Position numbers and translations under genes: made by a program. Source: Prostheceraeus crozeri (lineage: Eukaryota > Platyhelminthes > Polycladida > Euryleptidae). From it: DNA of 64,000 bases. The notes under the pieces are model-generated. The model saw only the letters and a program-made list of their open reading frames with translations, was not told the origin of the DNA and made no database searches. The stretch lies in assembly GCA_907163375.1 (NCBI GenBank), contig CAJQUW010002986.1, positions 1,244,001-1,308,000 of the forward strand, in the 5' to 3' direction. Of this stretch, positions 51,101 through 60,100 are shown piece by piece. Position 1 is the stretch's first letter. Each line of letters opens with the position of its first letter.

Positions 51101-54100
51101 AGGGGGAGACGGCCTATTAATGCATGGAGGATATTCCGTCTCTGATTGAATGTATGTACAATTCTATGATGATGGCACACTTCAGGCTTTACTCCTATGA
51201 TGGCCTCTCCTACTGTGTGCAACCTTCCCCTCTTATCCTTAAGGCCTGACTTAAATTGAGCCTACTAAATTTTCATCGCCATTCTACATTTTTGCCAATA
51301 AAGTGTGCTGTGGGCAAATCTGTAAAACATGATAGGACATTTGATAACTAACTTGTTCTAGACATCTTGAATCTCAGGTGAAGCAATGTCTTCAATTTCG
51401 CTAGCTTCTGGAGCTTTGTCCGTCACTCTTGATTTCTGCTCATTTTTGAATATTGTGTTCATCAGTGGAAGAATGCAGGGTACTTCTATTCTTTCTCCCC
51501 TACATTTTTGTTGTTGACAGCCGCGAGTGTTGCTTTGTCAACGATCTTCTCTTGCTCCTGAGTGCAGTCTCACTGCCGTCGCAAAAGCGTTGAGTGTGGA
51601 AAATCCCTCTGGTTTGTATTACAGCACTTGCTTTGTCGTTCACTGTGGACAACAATCCCGTAAGGTTCATGATCACAGCTGTTTATGCTATTCTAACTAA
51701 GTATCCAGGGGATCAATCCTTCATCCCAGGGTTCAAGTAAACCCAGTGGTGTTGTGCTCTCAGTGACAGATCAAGTCTATTCTAAATCCAATAACACCAA
51801 GTTTGACTAAATTTGATGAATTTGGAAAAATTGGAGATGTGAGGGGGAAATAAAAGAAGTACCGACTGCAGTGCTACTACGCAAGGCTTATGTCACGAAG
51901 ACTGCAGATGGAAAATCGCAAGGCTACTTGCTGCCTTATAGACACAGGTTGCGCGCCCCTGGCATGCCTTCTATGAATTTATGCCTATGATCGATGCTCT
52001 ACGATCCGTTTCTCACTCATGGTGATGATTCGACGATTTAGTCACCGTTATATATAAATCCTCGTTATATTTGTGTATGCTACTTGCATGCATAAATCAG
52101 TATACAAATATACATGAACTGATAAATCTAGAGAATAAATGGAATGTTTCTCATGATGGAATGTTTCTCACTAGGAACTCTTGCAATCATGAATGACCAC
52201 ACATGTGCTTTCAATATCCACTTCCCATTCATGTGTGCTTTGGTATTCGGCATTTATTCATGGTAAACAATTTTCATGATCAGTTGAGGAAAATCTGTTT
52301 TTCTGAATAACAGCTGTTAAAATATTAGCTCAATTCCAGACATCCATGTTATGTTTAAATATATTCCAGGACTTGCTGACTACTTAACTACATCTGAAAG
52401 CATAATTGAAACTCAATTCATCTGGATGGCTGTTCTAGAACAGACTGATCGAAAGGAAACTTTGCTGTAAAATTCACATTTCACCGAAGGAATAGGCAAT
52501 GTATTAATAACAATCAATGGTTTAGTTATAATAGTTTTAGAAGATGTTCACCGTAAACAGAATTCGGTAATAATATTAACGATATAGAGAAAATTCAGTA
52601 ATCGTCACACTTGTCACGCATAAGTGGCTTTGCTTTGTGCATCAGTTTTATTGCATTCAATACAGGTTTCCCTTCAAGCATAACACTTTTTAATCAAATA
52701 CAACAGAGATGAAAATGTCATATTAACATCAGACAGTCGCCATCGAGTCAAATCAGATGGAACTTAGATTGTTATCAAACATGATGGTGATTGTTGCCCG
52801 AAAGCAAGCTATGCCACTTGATTATGCCATACACCTCACAATTGAATACCATGTAATTATGCTTATTTCATATTAGTGGCTATCTGCTTGAAAACAACAA
52901 AAAAATGCCTCAGAAAAAATGGGTGTCCGCAAAGTTTCGCTGATCTTTTCATGACGGAAATATAACTAGTCGTCGTATTTACTGATAGTGTTGATGTATG
53001 TGTCAAAATCGGTGACTAGATCCTTGAAAGTGCGAGAGCAGAGCAAATCGCACATCGAAATTGATGCAAATGTTGAATTGAAGTTGATATTTGCAATATC
53101 TGCTCACAGATTTCTCTCTTTCTCAAGTTTGGTAGTTTAAATCATTTGTCAGTGTAATGTGCTTCTTTGTGTTCTTCTAAGCAATGAGACTGAGTATAAA
53201 AAGGGATGCATTTCTTTGGAGTTTTTATCTGCTACATGTTGCATAAGTTGGATGTTTAAAATGTTCTTTTTACATTACAGTCTTCAAGAACAGATTTCCA
53301 CATTGGAAACCCAAAACGAAGACTTGAAAGATCAACTTGAACGTTTAAGGAAGGAAGTCAGTTGTAGAGAGCGCCAAGAGCGAAATGATCAACGTTTAAT
53401 GAAGTCTACGAGTATGCCAAGTGTGCAAGATACTCTCCACTTAGAAATTCGCCGCTCTACAAGTTTTCTTCGTCGCAAATCTGAGGCGAGTACCGGAGAT
53501 GTGGACGAGGTCGTTCGTCTTCATGACAAGATCTGTGAACTTAATTTTCAGGTCAGTAGATTTGGAAATAATATTCACAAAACGCTCCTCGAATGCCTCT
53601 AAATCTTTATGAATGCTTCTCTTTGCATCTTGTGGACACATCGGTGAATATGTATCAGCTATCAAATGTTGTCCATGTCGAGTACGACACAAAAGTATTG
53701 CTTATAACCTCATTTTAATCGTCTTACTTTGCATGACCCAAGACAATAAAACAAAAGAATAAGCTATACAAGAAAACAGGAAGCAAATTATGAAGATTTT
53801 AAAAATTATGAAAACTTAATGTTAATAAGAACTTCAGAAACGGATATCACATTGATTATGTAATTTGTTCGGCTGGGGAAACTCCAATTTAACAAATGGC
53901 AATTAATATGACTCGAGTTGAAAAATGTAATTAATTGTTGCATGTAATATAAACCCTTACCACACACTCAATAAAAAATGTAGTTCGTTGTTCTGTTAAT
54001 TTTACTTAAAGAACTAGATTGCAAAGTGTACTTATTACAACAACAAGTTTTAATGAAATGTCATGCTTGCAAAAGTACAAGCACAATTGATTTTGACTTG

Positions 54101-57100
54101 AAAGAAATTTATATGGTATGGGTATCACATTTTGCCAAGAATAATGGCAACATTGTTTGTCTATCCCGCACGTGTTCTGATAATGTCTTGTCCCAATTTA
54201 TTCCTCCAGTAAGTAGATTTGAAGAATATCAGTTCAAATGCGCTTCCATTTCCTTCGTTCATTGTACTGTCTCTGTGCCGCAGTGAATAACAGGGGTTGG
54301 AAAAAATTAATTGCAATTTAATTGGTATCATTTTTTGCAAACAATCAATTTATTTAATTGGATAACATGAGCAATCAATTAATTGACAATTAAGTGCAAT
54401 TATTTTTATCATTGCCAAATCACGGTATATCTTTCTACATAACACACTTGATTGATAAATACCTATAACGTTAGTTACTTGGCACATAGGTATGCGAAGG
54501 TGCATTAAGACACTCATAGAAGTAGAATTTTCCTGTAATCATATACATGCATTTTCTGCATCACTATGCTCGTTGAGCTAATTTGCATGACAAAACATGG
54601 AGCAATGACTGATAATTAATATTTATATTCTCCTCTATCCTTCAGGCGCAATATTTTCCAGTTCAAACACTGAAATTTGACTTTATCTAGAAAATATGAA
54701 ACATTTATACTTACTATTTAGAGACTTTTAAATTAAAATTTGAATGAATACTTTAGATTGTCAACAAGCTTCGCACTAGGCTAAAATCAAACATCTCGTT
54801 TTAAATACGAGTAGGCCTACAGAATGTCATATCGTCTGTGTAGGCCTATATATTATACTGTATAACTTGCAATAATCGCTTTTTTTGCTTGTGAAAAATT
54901 GCAATTAATTGGAATAATTGGAAACTGACCCAATCAATTAAGTGACTATATATGTTCATCTTTGTGTACTTTCAAAAATAAAATTGAGAAGTTAACGGAA
55001 AAAAATTAATTGACTTGAAGATGGCTCATCAATCAATTAATTGTAATTAAGTTCCAATCAATTGATTTTTCCAGCCCCTGGTGGATAAGTGTTTGGTCTT
55101 GCAATCTTTTGACAGAGTGGTCGGTTTTGAGAATATCATTGGAAGTCGGCAGGAAGGTCATTCAGTGATGTATGACTGTGTCTATCAGCACCGTAGAAGC
55201 CTTCTGAGGGGGAATGGTGACCTTACAGCTTCATATCATTTAAGTCTGTCAATCCTTAGAGCATTGATGCGCCACAAATGAGGGTTGTCGTGCACGAACA
55301 ACGTAATTCAACTGCAAAATGTGCATCGGTAAATGCTTTGTTTACACCATTGTTATCGATCAATATAACGACCTATTTGGGCAATATGTACAATTTGTCA
55401 ATTCAGTCTTTATACGAGGGCATCATTTTCCACTGACAGGCTTTAAAGTTCAAATTGTTACATACTGTTGGAGTTGGATATGTATTTTCAGACAAATCAC
55501 CTGCATTCTTTCAAAACCGACATGCGGGGTAAGAAATGGAAAGGTTCTATAAATCTATTGAAACACAGATTGAGGCCAAGATTAAACTAAAATGAAGAGA
55601 AGAGAAACTTTTCCTAACAAAATGATTCCATTAGCGTCCTGATGAATATTTAGTCATTTGAAATATTAACATAAAATCTCAACAGATGCAACCACTCAGT
55701 AATAAAAGATTGCAGAATGCAAGGAAAATCCTCATTAAAGAAGATATAACCTAAATTGCTCGAGTCTGAGTATTTTGCCAATAGAAACTCTTAGGCAAAC
55801 GTGTCGTCAACAAATCTTTTATCTTCTCATGTAGGAAAGCCAGAATAAAGTAGAGCCGTGCTTGTCTTTTGTTGTTGCCGCCTACCGGCTTATTTAGCTA
55901 ATCTATACAGTCAGATTGAAACTTTCCGAGTTGTATTAACTGTTCTTCGCGGCATGAAACCGTAAGCAGATGCTAAGGAACACAAAGTTTAAATTGTTCA
56001 AAACTCTGGACATTTTTCTCAAAGATGTGTCAATTCGAGTCTTTTTACGGATTATTGTATTACATATTTTTTTGTATTACTTATGAGTAGGTGTAGATAT
56101 TACCAGCTAATTTTAGTATAACAATGCACTGGATCCATGTCTAACATTTCAGTTTAGAGTAGTGAAATAGGCTAATTTTGCTTTCGATGAACTCTTGAAC
56201 ACAAAAATAAGATAACGCTTAAGCGCATTTCGATTCAGTTTATGCTATTGTCAGGATTCTCTGCAATGACATGTTTGAAGACAAAAATTACGGTTCGAGT
56301 TAGAATCAATTTGTAAATGCGTAGAAGAAGAATCAGCAGTCACTTTTTTACAAATACCAGTAAATCTACATTTAGTGCTGCTTTGAACTGACGATTCAAA
56401 GCATTCAGATGAATCAAGTTGCGAATCTACAAGATGTCATATGCAAGATGTTTACTCTACAAAACGGTCATTTCATGTACAGGATTCCTGCGCCCCTGAA
56501 ATGTCCTCGTAGTTAAAATGGTCCTCAAATGTCCTGGAATTTCATTAAAAATTCCTTTTTGATTTTTAAATGATTATTGTCGACTTTGAAAGCTATCAAT
56601 CGCTAGAAACTTTCATGTTTATTTCAGAATATTTTCTTGTTGCGTTATATCATTTTTGTTTGATAAAGAATACATGTACTGTAGCTATGTTCACAAATTT
56701 TCGTAATCGCAAAATTATCTATTAGATTACGTACATCGTGGACCTGGGGCAACACTCCATTCCTCAGTGGATTTGTCAGTATTTTTAATTATCACTGATC
56801 AGGCCCGTAAATTTTGATAGAGTGAAACATGGGACCTGTAAATTGCGACAGTGCCCAGTTTTCTATTGCATAATGATTATTACGCCCTGTACTAATTTTG
56901 AGGTCCTGCGCGATTTTTTGAGCGAACCTCTGTGGGATCCCTGTCTATATTTAGGGTTCAGAATATCTCCAAAATCTCGAGGGATAGGGTTGTGCGACGA
57001 TCAGCAAGGGCGGATAGCCGTTCATCATCAACATCTGAGCCACATAAAATTCTGTGACCATATTTCAATCAAACAGACTATTTCAAAGAGCACCGTTTAT

Positions 57101-60100
57101 CGAATTGAGGACTTCGTTTGCAATTTTTCAGCTTGATTCGATCTAGAGATGGAAGCACTGTTGGCGTTGTTTGAAAATCTATAGGAAGGAAATTTAATTT
57201 GTCTGGTGTATACTTTGCTCTATTAGATGTTCATCGTCTGCAAAATTAACAGCATTTTCAATAGTTAGCAGGTAAACGACAGCCACAGACGTAATTACGA
57301 CATATATTTTATCGTCTCAGATTTGTGTCTGTCTGGTGTTCCAGCAATCATGAGAACTCAAAAAGCTGAATCCATGGGATTCCTCAAGTGTGCTTTTATA
57401 AGTTTTTGTGTGACGCGTTAATAGTCTTTCCATTTTTTGGGTGACGCTATGATGGTATTTTGATTTTAATTTCCACAGCTTTTCTTGGGATTACATCAAG
57501 CTAATAAATTGTCTAGAAGTCTACATAGAACACGCGTTCTTCTCCGTCTTTGTTGAATCACCTTCCAACAAGTAAACAGAATTTCTGCTTGCCTATCGAG
57601 ATATCACAGAGAAACGAAATCAGCGCTCACAGAGATAAATCATCTCTGACGCCTCTTTAGCTGTGTACCATACTTTGCCACCCAGTTTTCATAAGTCCTC
57701 GATAAACTCTGCTGATGCATTCAGAGTGTAGTGTAACCGCACACTGATACCCATGTAATGAAAATATAATGACTATGTCATTGGTTTTATTCTATAATGT
57801 TTCTATCCGTGGTGGTCTCCATGGCACAGTGGTTAAATGCTTGGTCTAGCGATCTTTCGGTGCAGAAGTCGAGCCCCGAAAGTGTCATTGGAAGACGGCA
57901 AAAAGGACATTCGGACTAAAAGTACTACAACGCTCCAGAAACGTCTGGTTATGTCAACACCGTCCAAGCCCTAGTATGGGGGAGCGGTGACGTTAAAGCT
58001 TCACAATGTAGCCCCAAGAAGTTGGCCTGCTGGATAGGTTTGAACCAATATGACGTATAAGCCTGTAGATATACAAGCACTTACTTTTAAACCAGGTGGC
58101 ATAAATGATAATTCCCTTACTGGATATGGAGTTCCGTCCTGGGAACTTGAAAATGTCGTGTTCTCGATGTGAAGGTTAAATTATGCGATTTGTAAAGTAA
58201 TTGAAATGCAATTGAAGAAAAACGAATCAATTTGTAATAGTGATCAATTGCATTTACAAGCAAGCAATTTGTAATTGAAATCAATTAAATTTCATGAGTA
58301 ATTGACACATGTTTCCCTGTTATTAGAACAAACAGAAGAATATTGTCGTTTATTCCATATTGCACACTTTTGTATGATAATATTAATAGCATTTTATCAT
58401 CCATAAATTTTTAATTCATATCGCTTGTAACTTCGCCATGGGTAATTTGCACATACGATCTATGCGACTATTTCTCATAAATGTCACTAATATAGTGCTG
58501 TATATTGTCAAGTTAATTTTAGATACTGAACTGAATTGCGAACTGTGCACTACTACTGGTCGTTCGCGACCATATGTCATGTTTGATAAGTTAATCGATA
58601 ACTGGGTATATATGAAGATGTTATTTCAATAAGCTATGCCCATGCACTCATGTTGTGTACCAGTCCTTAAAAATGATTTGTGAAGTTTTCTCGTCAGAAG
58701 AAATCAATAAAATCTCCTCCCACATCAATTGAATTTGGGAAAAGCTTTCAGCACGCTAGGAATTTTCATGTCGAACATGTGTGTAGTACCTACCTAAAAC
58801 TCGGCGATGTTTATAACTGCCAAGAAAACATATTTCCGAGGTACGGAATAGAAGAGAGCTGCTTTATTTAAAGGTATGGCTAATAAGTTTATCACTTCAC
58901 ACTACTTTGTTAGATGTTCATATTTTTGTTTACATACTTATTACATCACGGGACGTGGAATCGAGAAAATATCGACCATTACGGCCAGAACGAAATACAT
59001 CATCACCATGAGAATTTCGAATTAAAAAGAATAAACTCTGTTTGACTATAGACGCAATGTGCTCACATAGAAAAGATGATATTTTTAAAACTGGATAATT
59101 TCGAGTATTACGAATTATGTTTTGGGCTCCATCGTTGCCGAAAGATGTGTTTCTAAGATTTGCCATCGACCGGGGATTCTTGATATCAATTACAATAATT
59201 CACCAATAATCTTTTGACTTGAAATAGAGCAGAGGAAAAAGTGAAAGAGTGTCGACAAGAAATGAGTATCAGCATAGAAGGACACAAGAGTCTCAGATAT
59301 CAACTCATAAATATTTACACATGGAATGATGAGGCGCTTTTTTCATGTAGTAATATGCTACAGTATAGCAGATTTTGCAGTTTTGTTGTATTAATGATTA
59401 AAATTGAAAATACATAATTTGATCGCAATTTCGCTATGTGTTATCAAACAATTATTTGTGATAATACTCAAATAAATTTTCTTGTCAATTTAAAAATACA
59501 ACATTACACATTGAAACATTTTAGATCCACTGAACACTCTGAAATTTATCAGGGTGAGGATACATTAGTATGTGATCGGTTTGATGCGCTAATTTTCCCT
59601 CATACCCGTAATTTGTCAAATACTTTCTTCTGTCGTGTATACAAAATTTGGAACCTTTTGCCTGCTGAGTGCACCTCAGCTTTGTCCGTCAATTGCTTAA
59701 AAGAAAGGTTGAAGAATGTTAACCTCGACCATTTTTATGAAGATGTAGCACTATTTTCATATCTTATAAGTAACGTTCGTTTATCAGCGCCTTTGCGACC
59801 ATGATCTGCGCTTATCTTGTACATATTCTTGTGTCTTTTTCATAAATAAAGAGATATTATCTTATCTTAACATTATCGTGATCACATACGATCACTAGTT
59901 TACATTAACCTCAGGTTACTAAATTAATCTACAAGTTGTGCATTGTATTGGCATACAGACCACTTTCCCTGACCAATACCACCTTGATACTTCAGGAGTG
60001 TGAATAGACTTCTGACAGGGACATTTTTAGAAGATTTGATGATTTAGTGCACTTTTCCTTTTGTTCATCCTAAATAATCAAATTTCCCATTTTTTCATTG

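Larger units (their letters stand above)
47680..53280 (+). other. CDR2-like intron 3 (5.6 kb)
   Basis: Holds the 781-bp GGCCGCCAG element (47884-48664), a divergent hAT-like element (50278-51030), a small inverted pair (GACCAGGGACT near 49906, AGTCCCTGGTC near 49975), and a minus-strand coding-like relic (51358-51537). A GAGCTGTGGAG string near 47770 looks like a hAT end. Confidence 0.75.

Noticed and set aside
56822-57136. 104-codon plus-strand frame in CDR2-like intron 4
   Set aside because: No recognisable domain, and composition is like the surrounding intron.
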